Shown here: in pieces, positions 21,427 to 30,441 of the stretch
How the letters are laid out: each line of letters begins with the position of its first letter
Position numbering within the stretch: the first letter of the stretch is position 1
Source of the DNA: a bacterium
Lineage (GTDB): Bacteria; Bacillota; Bacilli; Lactobacillales; Streptococcaceae
Direction: 5' to 3'
Assembly (NCBI GenBank): GCA_905221375.1
Contig: CAJNCY010000012.1
Location: 1-49,823 of the forward strand
Length of the DNA: 49,823 nucleotides
Made by a program: the position numbers and the translations under genes
The notes under the pieces: generated by a model
What the model was told of the DNA's origin: nothing
Databases searched by the model: none
What the model saw: only the letters and a program-made list of their open reading frames with translations

Positions 21427-21447
21427 TTTATCCCCGCCACCCTTTTT
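21409..21447 (+). terminator. malXCD terminator overlapping the malD stop
   Basis: GGTGGCG (21409-21415) pairs with CGCCACC (21435-21441), with an inner GGGATA/TATCCC stem, followed by TTTTT. The left arm encodes the last residues of MalD. Confidence 0.88.
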
Positions 21448-21452
21448 CATTT

Positions 21453-21614
21453 TATACTCTTCGAAAATCTCTTCAAACCACGTCAGCTTCCATCTGCAAC
21501 CTCAAAACAGTGTTTTGAGCTGACTTCGTCAGTTCTATCCACAACCTCAAAGCAATGCTTTGAGCAACCTGCGGCTAGCTTCCTAGTTTGCTCTTTGATT
21601 TTCATTGAGTATTA
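21453..21614 (+). repeat. BOX element (about 162 bp)
   Basis: It starts ATACTCTTCGAAAATC and ends TTTTCATTGAGTATTA, in forward A-to-C orientation. The boxA half carrying the GCGTCGCCTTGCC segment is missing, and one boxB-like unit (CTGACTTCGTCAGTTC) remains. It lies between the malXCD terminator and the malA promoter. Confidence 0.9.
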
Positions 21615-21666
21615 GCGATTGTTACTGTAAATAACATCCTTGTAACAAGCAATTTTTCTCCTAGAC

Positions 21667-21695
21667 TTGAAATAAAGCGCATTTCTCTATATAAT
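21667..21695 (+). promoter_or_regulatory. malAR promoter
   Basis: TTGAAA (21667-21672), 17-base spacer, TATAAT (21690-21695), 37 bases before malA. No MalR palindrome or cre site is visible here. Confidence 0.8.
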
Positions 21696-21732
21696 AATAC
21701 TCATATAGAAAACACCTTTTAGAAAGATACCT

Positions 21733-22533
21733 ATGCTTCCATATCCATTTTCCTATTTTTCAAGTATTTGGGGATTTCGTAAGCCCCTGTCCAAACGTTT
21801 CGGACTCAACTGGTTCCAACTTCTCTTTACCAGTGTCTTCCTTATCAGCTTGTCTATGGTACCCATTGCCATCCAAAACAGCTCGCAGGAGACTTATCCG
21901 CTAGAAACCTTTATCGATAATGTCTATGAACCATTGACAGATGAGGTTGTCCAGGATCTCTCTGAGCATGCTGCAATTGTTGATGGTAAATTAACTTATA
22001 CAGGAACAGCTAGTCAAGCCCCTTCTCTTTTAATCGGTCCAAGTCAAAGCAAGGAATTACCCAAGGACTTGCAACTGCATTTCGATACAAAAGAACTGGT
22101 CATCAGCAAGGAAAGTAAGGAACTGATTCGTATCTCTTACCGGGCGATTGAGACTGAGAGTTTCAAAAGTAAAGATAGCTTGACCCAAGCCATTTCTAAA
22201 GACTGGTACCAGCAGAATCGTGTCTATATCAGTCTCTTCTTAGTTCTCGGTGCTAGTTTCCTCTTTGGTTTGAATTTCTTTATCGTCTCTCTAGGGGCTA
22301 GTCTTCTCCTCTATATCACTAAGAAATCACGCCTCTTTTCATTTAAAACCTTTAAAGAGTGCTACCATTTTATCTTGAACTGTTTAGGATTGCCGACTCT
22401 GATTACGCTTATTTTGGGACTATTTGGCCAAAATATGACAACTCTCATTACTGTACAAAACATTCTTTTTGTTCTATATCTGGTCACTATCTTTTATAAA
22501 ACGCATTTTCGTGATCCAGATTACCATAAATAG
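21733..22533 (+). CDS. malA: MalA, DUF1189-family membrane protein of the mal regulon
   Basis: The protein has 266 residues. An N-terminal hydrophobic helix (about 25-47) leads an extracytoplasmic domain of roughly 115 residues, followed by three C-terminal membrane helices. The DUF1189 assignment and gene name rest on position directly before malR, as in pneumococcus. Its biochemical role is not established. It is co-transcribed with malR (9-bp gap). Confidence 0.88.
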   Translation: MLPYPFSYFSSIWGFRKPLSKRFGLNWFQLLFTSVFLISLSMVPIAIQNSSQETYPLETFIDNVYEPLTDEVVQDLSEHAAIVDGKLTYTGTASQAPSLLIGPSQSKELPKDLQLHFDTKELVISKESKELIRISYRAIETESFKSKDSLTQAISKDWYQQNRVYISLFLVLGASFLFGLNFFIVSLGASLLLYITKKSRLFSFKTFKECYHFILNCLGLPTLITLILGLFGQNMTTLITVQNILFVLYLVTIFYKTHFRDPDYHK

Positions 22534-22542
22534 GAGATTTTT

Positions 22543-23529
22543 ATGCCCGTTACGATTAAAGACGTGGCCAAGGCTGCTGGTGTTTCGCCTTCAACCGTAA
22601 CCCGTGTTATTCAAAATAAATCAACCATTAGCGACGAAACTAAGAAACGCGTTCGCAAGGCGATGAAGGAGCTCAATTACCATCCCAACCTCAACGCTCG
22701 CAGTTTGGTAAGCAGTTATACGCAAGTTATCGGCTTAGTTCTTCCTGATGACTCAGATGCCTTCTACCAGAATCCTTTCTTTCCATCAGTCCTACGTGGC
22801 ATCTCTCAAGTCGCATCTGAAAACCACTATGCCATTCAGATAGCAACAGGGAAAGATGAAAAGGAGCGTCTTACTGCCATCTCACAAATGGTCTATGGTA
22901 AACGTGTAGACGGTTTAATTTTCCTTTATGCCGAAGAGGAAGATCCTTTAGTCAAACTGGTGGCTGATGAGCAGTTCCCCTTCCTCATCCTCGGAAAATC
23001 TCTGTCCCCCTTCATTCCACTTGTCGATAATGACAATGTTCAAGCTGGTTTTGATGCGACTGAATATTTCATCAAAAAAGGCTGCAAGCGAATTGCCTTT
23101 ATTGGAGGGACTAAGAGACTCTTCGTAACACAAGACCGTTTAACAGGCTATGAGTCAGCACTCAAACAGTACCAACTGCCTCTTGATAGTAACTTGACCT
23201 ATTTTGCGAACGAATTTCTGGAAGAAAAAGGTTATCAATTCAGTAAGCGTTTATTTAAACACGATCCTATGATTGACGCTATCATCACAACTGATAGCCT
23301 CCTAGCTGAAGGGGTCTGTGACTACATCGCTAAGCACCAGCTGGATGTCCCTGTTCTCAGCTTCGACTCAGTCAATCCCAAGCTCAACTTGGCGGCCTAT
23401 GTCGATATTAATAGCCTAGAACTTGGTCGAACATCATTTGAAACCATTCTTCAGATTATCAACGATGCTAAGAGCAATAAACAAATTTGTTACCGTCAGT
23501 TAATCGCCCACAAAATTATCGAAAAATAA
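22543..23529 (+). CDS. malR: LacI-family maltose operon repressor
   Basis: This 328-residue repressor has a LacI-type N-terminal helix-turn-helix (TIKDVAKAAGVSPSTVTRVI, residues 3-22) with the hinge helix region near NARSLVS, then a periplasmic-binding-protein-like effector domain. It should bind the two CGTTTGCG operators at 17466 and 17852 and release them when maltodextrins are present. AGGAG precedes the ATG at 6 bases. Confidence 0.96.
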   Translation: MPVTIKDVAKAAGVSPSTVTRVIQNKSTISDETKKRVRKAMKELNYHPNLNARSLVSSYTQVIGLVLPDDSDAFYQNPFFPSVLRGISQVASENHYAIQIATGKDEKERLTAISQMVYGKRVDGLIFLYAEEEDPLVKLVADEQFPFLILGKSLSPFIPLVDNDNVQAGFDATEYFIKKGCKRIAFIGGTKRLFVTQDRLTGYESALKQYQLPLDSNLTYFANEFLEEKGYQFSKRLFKHDPMIDAIITTDSLLAEGVCDYIAKHQLDVPVLSFDSVNPKLNLAAYVDINSLELGRTSFETILQIINDAKSNKQICYRQLIAHKIIEK

Positions 23530-23553
23530 AAACCAGCTCGCGCTGGTTTTTTT
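23528..23553 (+). terminator. malAR terminator
   Basis: AAACCAGC / GCTGGTTT stem with seven Ts, overlapping the malR stop. It faces the convergent YitT-family gene and may serve both strands. Confidence 0.9.
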
Positions 23554-23558
23554 GGTCA

Positions 23559-24500
23559 CTAATTTTCTGTTTCAACGAATCGTCCCAGAATATGAACATT
23601 CTCAGATACAGAGACAAAGGCGCCTGGGTCCACCTGTTTCATAATCTGTTTAAATTCATTAAACTCTGCACGTGTAATGACAGTGATTAAAACTGCCTTT
23701 CTTTCGTGATTATAGGTTCCTTCTGCATCGTGGATCATGGTTGCTCCGCGGTGCAATTTTTTATGGATTTTTTCAATTACCTTGTCTGGATGATTGGTCA
23801 CAATCATGGCCTGCATCCGTTTTTGCTTAGTAAAGACAGCGTCTGTCACACGGCTAGAGACAAAGATGGTAATCATAGAGTAGAGAGCGTATTTCCAACC
23901 AAAGGTCAAACCTGCTATCAGCATGATGGTCCCATTGACCAAGAAAGAAATACTACCAACATTCTTACCTGTTTTCTTGCGAATGGTCAGGCTGACGATA
24001 TCCGTTCCACCACTGGAGATATTGTTGCGAAGAGCAAAACCAATCCCCAAGCCCATGACAACACCCCCAAAAAGGGCATTGATAATGGGATCCTCCGTCA
24101 AGGTCGCCACAGGGACAAACTGGATAAAGAAGGAACTCATAGATACCGTAATAAAGGTAAAGACGGTGAACTTATGGCCAATCTGATACCAAGCTAAGAC
24201 CATCAAAGGAAAATTAATGGCGTAGAAGGTCAGCGAAATCGGAATATGAAAACCAAACCAGTGATTACTCAAGGCAGAGATAATCTGTGCCAGACCTGTC
24301 GCACCACTCGAATATACATGCCCTGGTTGGAAAAAGAAATTGACCGCTACTGCTGATAAAAATCCATAGACCAGAGAGGCCGAAATCTTCTCATCATATT
24401 TTTCGCGAGAGATGCTTTGTAAGACACGTAAAATTTTTATCTGATGAGCAAAGCGGCGCAGATAATAGCGCCACCGCTTAATTCGTTTTGCTTGTTTCAT
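23559..24500 (-). CDS. YitT-family (DUF161/DUF2179) membrane protein
   Basis: The 313-residue protein has five to six N-terminal membrane segments (for example [18 protein letters not shown]). It ends in a soluble DUF2179 domain of about 80 residues ([19 protein letters not shown]) resembling a small-ligand or nucleotide-binding fold. The transport function of this family is not settled. Its start overlaps the aspS 3' end by 23 bp and the ribosome site (GAAGAAG) is weak, so it is probably translationally coupled to aspS. Confidence 0.9.
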   Translation of the reverse strand: MKQAKRIKRWRYYLRRFAHQIKILRVLQSISREKYDEKISASLVYGFLSAVAVNFFFQPGHVYSSGATGLAQIISALSNHWFGFHIPISLTFYAINFPLMVLAWYQIGHKFTVFTFITVSMSSFFIQFVPVATLTEDPIINALFGGVVMGLGIGFALRNNISSGGTDIVSLTIRKKTGKNVGSISFLVNGTIMLIAGLTFGWKYALYSMITIFVSSRVTDAVFTKQKRMQAMIVTNHPDKVIEKIHKKLHRGATMIHDAEGTYNHERKAVLITVITRAEFNEFKQIMKQVDPGAFVSVSENVHILGRFVETEN

Positions 24501-26241
24501 CTTCTTCTATTTGTAAGCTGAGTTCCTCTAGTTGTTTGAGAGCTACTGTTGAAGGAGCTTGTGTCATTGGGTCAGTTGCCTTGTTGTTCTTAGGGAAGGC
24601 AATAACTTCACGAATATTTTCTTCTCCTGCTAAGAGCATAACAAAACGGTCAAGTCCGATAGCCAAGCCACCGTGTGGTGGGAAACCATAATCCATGGCT
24701 TCAAGAAGGAAGCCAAACTGATCATTTGCTTCTTCGGCTGAGAAACCAAGAGCCTTGAACATACGTTCTTGAAGGTCTTTTTGGTTGATACGAAGGCTAC
24801 CACCACCAAGCTCATAACCGTTCAAGACGATATCGTAAGCAATGGCACGAACCTTGGCCAAATCACCTTCTAATTCGTGAGCAGTCTCTTCCTGTGGAAG
24901 TGTGAATGGATGGTGGGCGCTCATGTAGCGACCTTCTTCTTCAGACCATTCAAACATTGGCCAGTCAACCACCCAAAGGAAGTTGAATTTATCGTTATCA
25001 ATCAAACCAAGCTCTTTGGCAATACGTCCACGAAGGGCACCGAGTGTTGCATTGGCTACCTCAAGCGTATCTGCCACAAAGAGAACTAAATCCTTGTCTT
25101 CAAGAGCAAGCGCTGTTGTCAATTCTGCTTGGATACCAGTCAAGAACTTGGCAACTGGTCCGTTTAATTCTCCGTCAACTACCTTGACCCAAGCAAGACC
25201 TTTGGCACCGTATTGTTTGGCTACTTCAGTCATCTTGTCAATGTCTTTACGTGAATAGTTGTCCGCAGCTCCTTTGACCACAATGGCTTTAACAGCAGGT
25301 GCTTCTGAGAAGACTTTGAAATCAACACCTTTGACCACTTCTGTCAGGTCCTGAAGCAACATGTCAAAACGAGTATCTGGCTTGTCAGAACCATAAAGAG
25401 CCATCGCATCATCGTATTTCATACGAGGGAATGGAAGCGTCACTTCGATGCCTTTAGTTTCCTTCATCACGCGCGCAATCAATCCTTCTGTGATATCTTG
25501 GATTTCTTGCTCAGTAAGGAATGAAGTTTCCAAGTCGACCTGGGTAAACTCAGGCTGGCGGTCACCACGCAAGTCCTCGTCACGGAAACATTTAACGATT
25601 TGGTAATAACGGTCAAAACCAGCATTCATCAAGAGCTGCTTCGTGATTTGTGGACTTTGAGGAAGAGCATAGAAATGCCCTTTATTAACACGAGATGGCA
25701 CCAAGTAGTCACGCGCCCCTTCAGGCGTTGATTTAGAAAGGAATGGTGTCTCCACGTCGATAAACTCCAACTCATCCAAGTAGTTGCGGATAGAGTGGGT
25801 CACCTTAGCACGAAGTTTAAGATTTTCCAACATTTCTGGACGACGAAGGTCAAGGTAACGGTAACGTAAACGTGTATCGTCATTGGCCTCAATCCCATCC
25901 TTAATCTCAAATGGGGTTGTCTTAGCTGTATTAAGCACTGTCAGAGCTGTCACGTTTAACTCAACTGCACCAGTTGGCAACTTATCATTGGCTTGCTCAC
26001 GCGCAGCGACCTGACCTGTCACCTCGATAACAAATTCGCTACGAAGGCTTTCAGCTGTTGCCATGACCTCTGCAGAGACTTTTTCAGGGTTGATAACCAA
26101 CTGCATAATTCCTTCACGGTCACGAAGATCGATAAAGATCAAACCACCAAGGTCACGACGACGGCCTACCCATCCTTTCAAGGTTATTTCTTGTCCGATG
26201 TGTTCCTCACGAACACGACCAGCATACATACTACGTTTCAT
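24478..26241 (-). CDS. aspS: Aspartyl-tRNA synthetase
   Basis: This 587-residue class II synthetase has an N-terminal OB-fold anticodon-binding domain ([20 protein letters not shown]), motif 2 ([20 protein letters not shown]) and motif 3 ([15 protein letters not shown]). The bacterial GAD insertion domain lies between motifs 2 and 3. GAGGAG precedes the ATG and an extended -10 (TGGTAAAAT) lies upstream. No T-box leader is visible. It forms a unit with the YitT-family gene. Confidence 0.98.
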   Translation of the reverse strand: MKRSMYAGRVREEHIGQEITLKGWVGRRRDLGGLIFIDLRDREGIMQLVINPEKVSAEVMATAESLRSEFVIEVTGQVAAREQANDKLPTGAVELNVTALTVLNTAKTTPFEIKDGIEANDDTRLRYRYLDLRRPEMLENLKLRAKVTHSIRNYLDELEFIDVETPFLSKSTPEGARDYLVPSRVNKGHFYALPQSPQITKQLLMNAGFDRYYQIVKCFRDEDLRGDRQPEFTQVDLETSFLTEQEIQDITEGLIARVMKETKGIEVTLPFPRMKYDDAMALYGSDKPDTRFDMLLQDLTEVVKGVDFKVFSEAPAVKAIVVKGAADNYSRKDIDKMTEVAKQYGAKGLAWVKVVDGELNGPVAKFLTGIQAELTTALALEDKDLVLFVADTLEVANATLGALRGRIAKELGLIDNDKFNFLWVVDWPMFEWSEEEGRYMSAHHPFTLPQEETAHELEGDLAKVRAIAYDIVLNGYELGGGSLRINQKDLQERMFKALGFSAEEANDQFGFLLEAMDYGFPPHGGLAIGLDRFVMLLAGEENIREVIAFPKNNKATDPMTQAPSTVALKQLEELSLQIEEDETSKTN

Positions 26242-26364
26242 TGTTTCTCTCCTCTTTTATTCTGTTACTATTTTACCATAAAAGCGCAGGCTCTTCATGA
26301 AAATCAGCAGAAAAGTTTGTCAGTCTTTAAAAATCAGGTAAAGTCCATAAAAATTAGCACCAAT

Positions 26365-26392
26365 AAAAAATCCGATGAACACTTCACCGGAC
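26365..26392 (-). terminator. Terminator of the XRE-ABC-CPBP operon
   Basis: TCCGGTGA / TCATCGGA stem (one G-U pair) followed by six Ts on the minus strand, just beyond the last gene of the run. Confidence 0.85.
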
Positions 26393-26396
26393 TCTT

Positions 26397-26627
26397 TTAT
26401 TTTGAATTGTTGCCTGCTTTACGCTTTTCAGCGATTTCTGCTGCCTTTCTAGGCAAGACAATTTCCGTTATGTAAGCCGTCCCAAAGCGCAAGACACCTG
26501 CAATAGGGGCAAAGACAACTGCTAGATAGTTGTAGAAGAAATCACCCTTAAAGGCATAAGCTAGCGCCCCAATGATGAAAAATAGAACAACTGCTTGAAT
26601 CACTGCTAATAAAATTACTCGTTTCAT
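26397..26627 (-). CDS. Small membrane protein, last gene of the ABC/CPBP operon
   Basis: The 76-residue protein has two hydrophobic segments (about 4-25 and 31-54) and a basic tail (RKAAEIAEKRKAGNNSK). AGGAGG at a 5-base spacing gives a clear start. It lies 17 bp after the CPBP protease gene and before the terminator. The family was not recognised. Confidence 0.75.
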   Translation of the reverse strand: MKRVILLAVIQAVVLFFIIGALAYAFKGDFFYNYLAVVFAPIAGVLRFGTAYITEIVLPRKAAEIAEKRKAGNNSK

Positions 26628-26644
26628 GTGACCTCCTGACTCTA

Positions 26645-27286
26645 TTATAGCATGAGTATCATCAAAAAGCCGATTAAATTATTCAAAGCGTGGAGAGAAA
26701 TACTGTAGACCAGACCTTTTCTGCTAATGTAAGCCAAACCCAAACTAAAACCAAGGCTAAAATAGACAAAAAATTGTTGCACATCACCTGGGAAATGACC
26801 TAAGGCAAACAAAACACTAGATACCAGAAGGAAAATCAGAGTTTGTTTGCTGTTGTCCTGATTAGGAAATAGATAGCGTGCCAGCATTCCTCTAAAAATA
26901 AGTTCTTCCGTCAGAGGAGCAAAGACCACTACCATAAAGAAACCAAAGACAGGCTGAGCAACTGTCAGCTGTGATACAATTTGTTGATTGACAGACGGAT
27001 CATCTGGTAAAAAGAACTGGGCTGTAATCGCCACTAGCAAAACCAGAGCAGGCAACCAGATATAACGATTAAAAGCAGTCGTCTGGATGCTAACCTTTTC
27101 TGTCTGATACCATCTGTAAACTCCATAAACATAGGCCCCTGACAGGGCGACATAAAGTGGTAAGACTCCAAAGATTGAAGCCCCTAGTCCAAGAGCTGAC
27201 AGCGCCATGCTCTGAACCAGACCATAGATAAAGTAAAAGGATAGAATGGCTAGAAGAAACCAGCCAAGGTTTTTAAGTAGTTTCAT
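26645..27286 (-). CDS. CPBP-family intramembrane metalloprotease (CAAX/Abi type)
   Basis: The protein has 213 residues and about six membrane segments. The three CPBP motifs are intact: EELIFRG (about 137-143), FALGH (about 161-165) and HALNN (near 200). Members of this family in streptococci are often bacteriocin self-immunity proteins next to ABC transporters. Here the position directly after an ABC pair supports an immunity or processing role, but no bacteriocin gene is visible. Confidence 0.92.
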   Translation of the reverse strand: MKLLKNLGWFLLAILSFYFIYGLVQSMALSALGLGASIFGVLPLYVALSGAYVYGVYRWYQTEKVSIQTTAFNRYIWLPALVLLVAITAQFFLPDDPSVNQQIVSQLTVAQPVFGFFMVVVFAPLTEELIFRGMLARYLFPNQDNSKQTLIFLLVSSVLFALGHFPGDVQQFFVYFSLGFSLGLAYISRKGLVYSISLHALNNLIGFLMILML

Positions 27287-27295
27287 AAAGGACTC

Positions 27296-27994
27296 CTATC
27301 TTGCTTTATAGCTGTTTTTCAATACAAAGAGGTTTGCTATTCCTAACACAAGTACCCAGGCAAGTAACATACCAATGTTAGAAAAAGATATTTCTCCACC
27401 TTTTTTATTTAAAAGATTTACAATTGGACCAATAAAAGAGTAATCTAACACTTTCTGAGCCGTATCATTTTGAAGAGCAATCATAGGTAAAAAAGAGACA
27501 ATTAACATAGGGAAGATACTATAAACTTGTGCTTTAGATTGAGTATCTGACACCGCACCAATTAGAAGGTTGAGAAAAATAATACTAATCGTTGCTAGGA
27601 GCAAATAGATAACATAGGCAAATAAATAACCAGATAGATCTACTTTAAGATAGATGGGAAGTACAATCATAGCAACCAACATTACCAACATAGGGAGAAC
27701 GAGCATACTGAAAGTATATTCTGTTGCTGTCACACCACTTAGAATAAGTGATTTGAGATTTCGTTTTTCCTTATCTTCTGCCATCATAATCGATACCATA
27801 TAACCACTTCCCATGCTCAAGACCATCGTCAAGCTAGCAGATAGTAGAAATAGGCTCAATTGTCCATCCTTATTTGAAAATTCATTATATAGAACAGCAA
27901 TACCAAAAGGCATCAATAAAGTTGCTAACAAACTTGAATTACTAATAAGAACTTGCACTCTTAACCATAGTAGGGCATTTAATTTTCTAAACAT
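27296..27994 (-). CDS. ABC-2 type transporter permease
   Basis: The 232-residue protein has six membrane segments in the ABC-2 arrangement: TM1 near 18-35, a pair near 49-70, and the rest at 99-220. It starts inside the last codons of the ATPase gene (8-bp overlap), so the two are translationally coupled and should form one exporter or immunity pump. The substrate is unknown. Confidence 0.88.
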   Translation of the reverse strand: MFRKLNALLWLRVQVLISNSSLLATLLMPFGIAVLYNEFSNKDGQLSLFLLSASLTMVLSMGSGYMVSIMMAEDKEKRNLKSLILSGVTATEYTFSMLVLPMLVMLVAMIVLPIYLKVDLSGYLFAYVIYLLLATISIIFLNLLIGAVSDTQSKAQVYSIFPMLIVSFLPMIALQNDTAQKVLDYSFIGPIVNLLNKKGGEISFSNIGMLLAWVLVLGIANLFVLKNSYKAR

Positions 27995-28811
27995 CTAACT
28001 TTTCTCCTGTTAATCTGATAAAGATTTCTTCTAGTGTCGGCTCACAAGAGTGAACCACCATCAAATCTGTCGTGTCTAAATGTGGCAATTCTTCAAACGG
28101 AACTATCTGTTCTCGTCCATCATTATAAACCACACGTACTTTCTTATCCACATGGTACTTCTGGATGATATCTTGCGGACTTCCATACTCTATTAAGTTC
28201 CCCTTATTCAAAAGAGATAAGCGATCACAAAGCAGAGTTGCTTCATGCATATCATGCGTGGTCAGAAAGATCGTTGTCCCCGCCTGCTTTAATTCTTGAA
28301 GTAGGGTATGAATCATCTTAGATGTTGTAGGGTCTAAGCCACTGGTTGGCTCATCTAGAAAGAGAATCTTAGGAGCATTCAGAAGGGCACGAGCCAAGAA
28401 CATTCGTTGTTTCATTCCTGTAGATAGTTTTTCTGCGATGATGTCTTTAGCATCTGCCAATCCAACCTGTTGGAGCACCTGATGTACTCTATCTGACTTG
28501 AGACCATATAACTTAGCATAGATGAGAAGATTTTTGTAAAGACTCATCTTTTCATAAAAACCACTGCCATCACTAACAATGCCAATTTGTTCCAAATCAT
28601 TTGAGGTTAAATCTTGAGAATTCTTGCCTAACAAAACTGTGTTACCTTGATCTGCAGCCAACTGACCTGTTAAGACATTGATCATGGTTGTTTTACCTGA
28701 GCCAGAAGGGCCAAGAAAACCAAAGATTTCTCCCTCCTTAATCTCAAAAGAAATCTGATTAAGAGCTTTTTTGCTCCCAAAACTTTTGCTTACATTTTCA
28801 ACACGAATCAT
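27987..28811 (-). CDS. ABC transporter ATP-binding protein (BcrA/CcmA-like)
   Basis: The 274-residue nucleotide-binding protein has Walker A GPSGSGKTT (about 34-42), ABC signature LSTGMKQR, Walker B ILFLDEP and the switch histidine in LTTHD. The C-terminal extension after about residue 215 is typical of antibiotic- and bacteriocin-resistance ATPases. It partners the overlapping permease. Confidence 0.94.
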   Translation of the reverse strand: MIRVENVSKSFGSKKALNQISFEIKEGEIFGFLGPSGSGKTTMINVLTGQLAADQGNTVLLGKNSQDLTSNDLEQIGIVSDGSGFYEKMSLYKNLLIYAKLYGLKSDRVHQVLQQVGLADAKDIIAEKLSTGMKQRMFLARALLNAPKILFLDEPTSGLDPTTSKMIHTLLQELKQAGTTIFLTTHDMHEATLLCDRLSLLNKGNLIEYGSPQDIIQKYHVDKKVRVVYNDGREQIVPFEELPHLDTTDLMVVHSCEPTLEEIFIRLTGEKLDV

Positions 28812-28821
28812 AGAAACTCCT

Positions 28822-29562
28822 TTATTTAAAATAGCGTTTTACCATAGGTAACTGCATCACATTGATATAAATATGGATTGCTCCTACAAGCAAGAAGGCT
28901 AGTAACTGAATCTCTCCTGTCAAGAAAGAAATGATAAAAAGAAAAATATATAAGGCTGGTAAGACATACTGATTTAATTGGAATAAAATCCGAAAACTCT
29001 GTTCTAAATTAGCTTGTCGCTCCCCTTCATCATAAGAATTTACATACTCTAAGACATCCTTTGGTGTAGAGAAAAATACTAAATCAAACTGACGAACAAT
29101 CGCAATGGTCTTAAAAAGATATTTTTGAGCATTTAAAACTAACACTAATCCCAAAAAGGAAAGGGATAAGGTTATATGGCTTATATCGAGTACAATTACT
29201 TCACTTCCTGAAATGAAGAGAGCCAATAAAATCGCTACGCTTGCACTATTAAAAGCAATAGTTCCAAACTCGAGATTCCGATACATCTGCACATAATAGG
29301 TTTCATTCAGATCATCATCCATTTCCTCTTGATACAAGAAGTGAAATTTTCTGCTTTTCTTTAAGAAATTGAATGTCAAAAAAATGCTAATGAAACCTAA
29401 CACTAAACAAATAGCTGATATCCATGGTATCAAGACTTTTACATCTAACATAATTTCGTGGGATTCGGTAGCAGCCTTAAACATCCCTACAAAACCGCCC
29501 AAGAAACCTCCCAAGACAACAGACATTAAAAACAACAATCCACGTTTCCTTTTCTTTTCCAT
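28822..29562 (-). CDS. DUF3169-family membrane protein
   Basis: The protein has 246 residues and about six membrane segments (first at about 8-27, second near 42-66), with an acidic cytoplasmic loop (EEMDDDLNE). DUF3169 proteins are repeatedly found between an XRE regulator and an ABC pair, as here; their activity is unknown. The ATG at 29562 has AAGGAG at a 7-base spacing; the ATG two codons earlier is too close to it. It overlaps or abuts the upstream 65-residue gene. Confidence 0.85.
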   Translation of the reverse strand: MEKKRKRGLLFLMSVVLGGFLGGFVGMFKAATESHEIMLDVKVLIPWISAICLVLGFISIFLTFNFLKKSRKFHFLYQEEMDDDLNETYYVQMYRNLEFGTIAFNSASVAILLALFISGSEVIVLDISHITLSLSFLGLVLVLNAQKYLFKTIAIVRQFDLVFFSTPKDVLEYVNSYDEGERQANLEQSFRILFQLNQYVLPALYIFLFIISFLTGEIQLLAFLLVGAIHIYINVMQLPMVKRYFK

Positions 29563-29564
29563 AT

Positions 29565-29762
29565 TCATTCTCCTTTTTCACTTGCTAGATTTTTGGATTT
29601 CTTTTCAATCCAGTCAATTACTGGGATGAGGACAAAGTAGGCCCAAATAAATTGGTCGCTGTAATAGAGATCAAACCATCCTAGATTTGTTCCAATTAGT
29701 AGACACAGGCTGACTAATAGAGCTATGGCAACTACATAATAGATTACTTTATACTTGTTCAT
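29565..29762 (-). CDS. Small membrane protein between the XRE regulator and DUF3169
   Basis: The protein has 65 residues and two hydrophobic helices (about 6-25 and 33-50), ending in a charged tail (EKKSKNLASEKGE). Its ATG overlaps the stop of the XRE gene (TGATG arrangement) and GGAGGAGG lies upstream, so it is translationally coupled. No family was recognised; small two-helix proteins in this position may sense membrane state or partner the ABC proteins. Confidence 0.8.
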   Translation of the reverse strand: MNKYKVIYYVVAIALLVSLCLLIGTNLGWFDLYYSDQFIWAYFVLIPVIDWIEKKSKNLASEKGE

Positions 29763-29968
29763 CACTCGTCCTCCTCCAAGCGAAATACCGATTCGACTGT
29801 TTCATTGAAAATTTGAGATATTTTCAGGGCAATGATAATGGACGGGGTGTATTCGTCCCGTTCTAGTAGGCTAATGGTCTGCCTGGAAACCCCTGCTAGC
29901 TTAGCCAGTTCGGTTTGGTTGAGACCATCGCGAGCCCGCAGCTCTTTTAGACGATTTTTTAGTTGCAT
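29762..29968 (-). CDS. XRE-family transcriptional regulator (short Cro-like)
   Basis: This 68-residue protein is little more than a helix-turn-helix (RDGLNQTELAKLAGVSRQTI, about 12-31), followed by the conserved LLERDEYTPSIIIALKI segment. It has no ligand domain. It is the second gene of an eight-gene run and probably binds the TTTTTGACAA / TTGTCAAAAA palindrome over the operon's -35, giving autoregulation; that link is inferred. Confidence 0.92.
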   Translation of the reverse strand: MQLKNRLKELRARDGLNQTELAKLAGVSRQTISLLERDEYTPSIIIALKISQIFNETVESVFRLEEDE

Positions 29969-29977
29969 GTTACACAC

Positions 29978-30292
29978 CTACTCTCCGTCAAATTCAACGT
30001 CTTGGATATCCTCAATACGTTGCAACTTGAATTTTTCTTTCCCATTTTTATCGACATGACGTAGTTTGACCCATTCCTCATCAACATCCACAACTTCCCA
30101 GTTGTCTGTCCCAAACAATTGTCCAACGATGACTGGCGTTCTCCCAATCAATTCTTTTAATAATCTTGACATTTCTTTATTTCCTTTCTGTTTTTGCTCA
30201 ATTCTTTTGATTTTATTCTCCAGTTTCTTGACCTTTTGGGAATGGTAGATATAATACATAATCACAAGAGGTACAAATCCTAATGCCCACAT
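29978..30292 (-). CDS. Membrane-anchored coiled-coil protein, first gene of the XRE-ABC operon
   Basis: The product has 104 residues. An N-terminal transmembrane helix (WALGFVPLVIMYYIYH) is followed by a short coiled coil (VKKLENKIKRIEQKQKG). The C-terminal beta-rich domain of about 55 residues looks like a small barrel (VDVDEEWVKLRHVDKNGKEK). The ATG at 30292 follows AGGAGAAAGGA; the frame extends upstream, but through the promoter. The XRE gene starts 9 bases after its stop. The protein is unrecognised; the fold suggestion is only a guess. Confidence 0.78.
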   Translation of the reverse strand: MWALGFVPLVIMYYIYHSQKVKKLENKIKRIEQKQKGNKEMSRLLKELIGRTPVIVGQLFGTDNWEVVDVDEEWVKLRHVDKNGKEKFKLQRIEDIQDVEFDGE

Positions 30293-30328
30293 AATCGTTC
30301 CTTTCTCCTTTTCTCTTAACTTGATTAC

Positions 30329-30373
30329 ATTGTAACACATCTTTTTCTTTTTGACAACAATATTTGTCAAAAA
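30329..30373 (-). promoter_or_regulatory. Promoter and palindromic operator of the XRE-ABC-CPBP operon
   Basis: Minus strand TTGTCA (30352-30357), 17-base spacer, TACAAT (30329-30334). The -35 lies inside a palindrome with perfect 10-bp arms, 30348-30357 and 30364-30373, around a 6-base centre. A further TTTTTGTCA half-site follows at 30382-30390. Repressor bound here would block RNA polymerase. Confidence 0.75.
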
Positions 30374-30401
30374 GTTTATGATTTTTGTCATTTTGCAAAA
30401 G

Positions 30402-30428
30402 AAAAAGGTCAGGAGTGGGTTCCTGACC
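30402..30428 (-). terminator. hisS terminator
   Basis: GGTCAGGA / TCCTGACC, 8-bp perfect stem, then TTTTTCTTTT on the minus strand, 14 bp beyond the hisS stop. Confidence 0.88.
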
Positions 30429-30441
30429 AGTTTATCTACCA

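Noticed and set aside
23706..24197. Antisense open frame in the YitT-family gene
   Set aside because: The composition is implausible and the opposite strand has clear family motifs.
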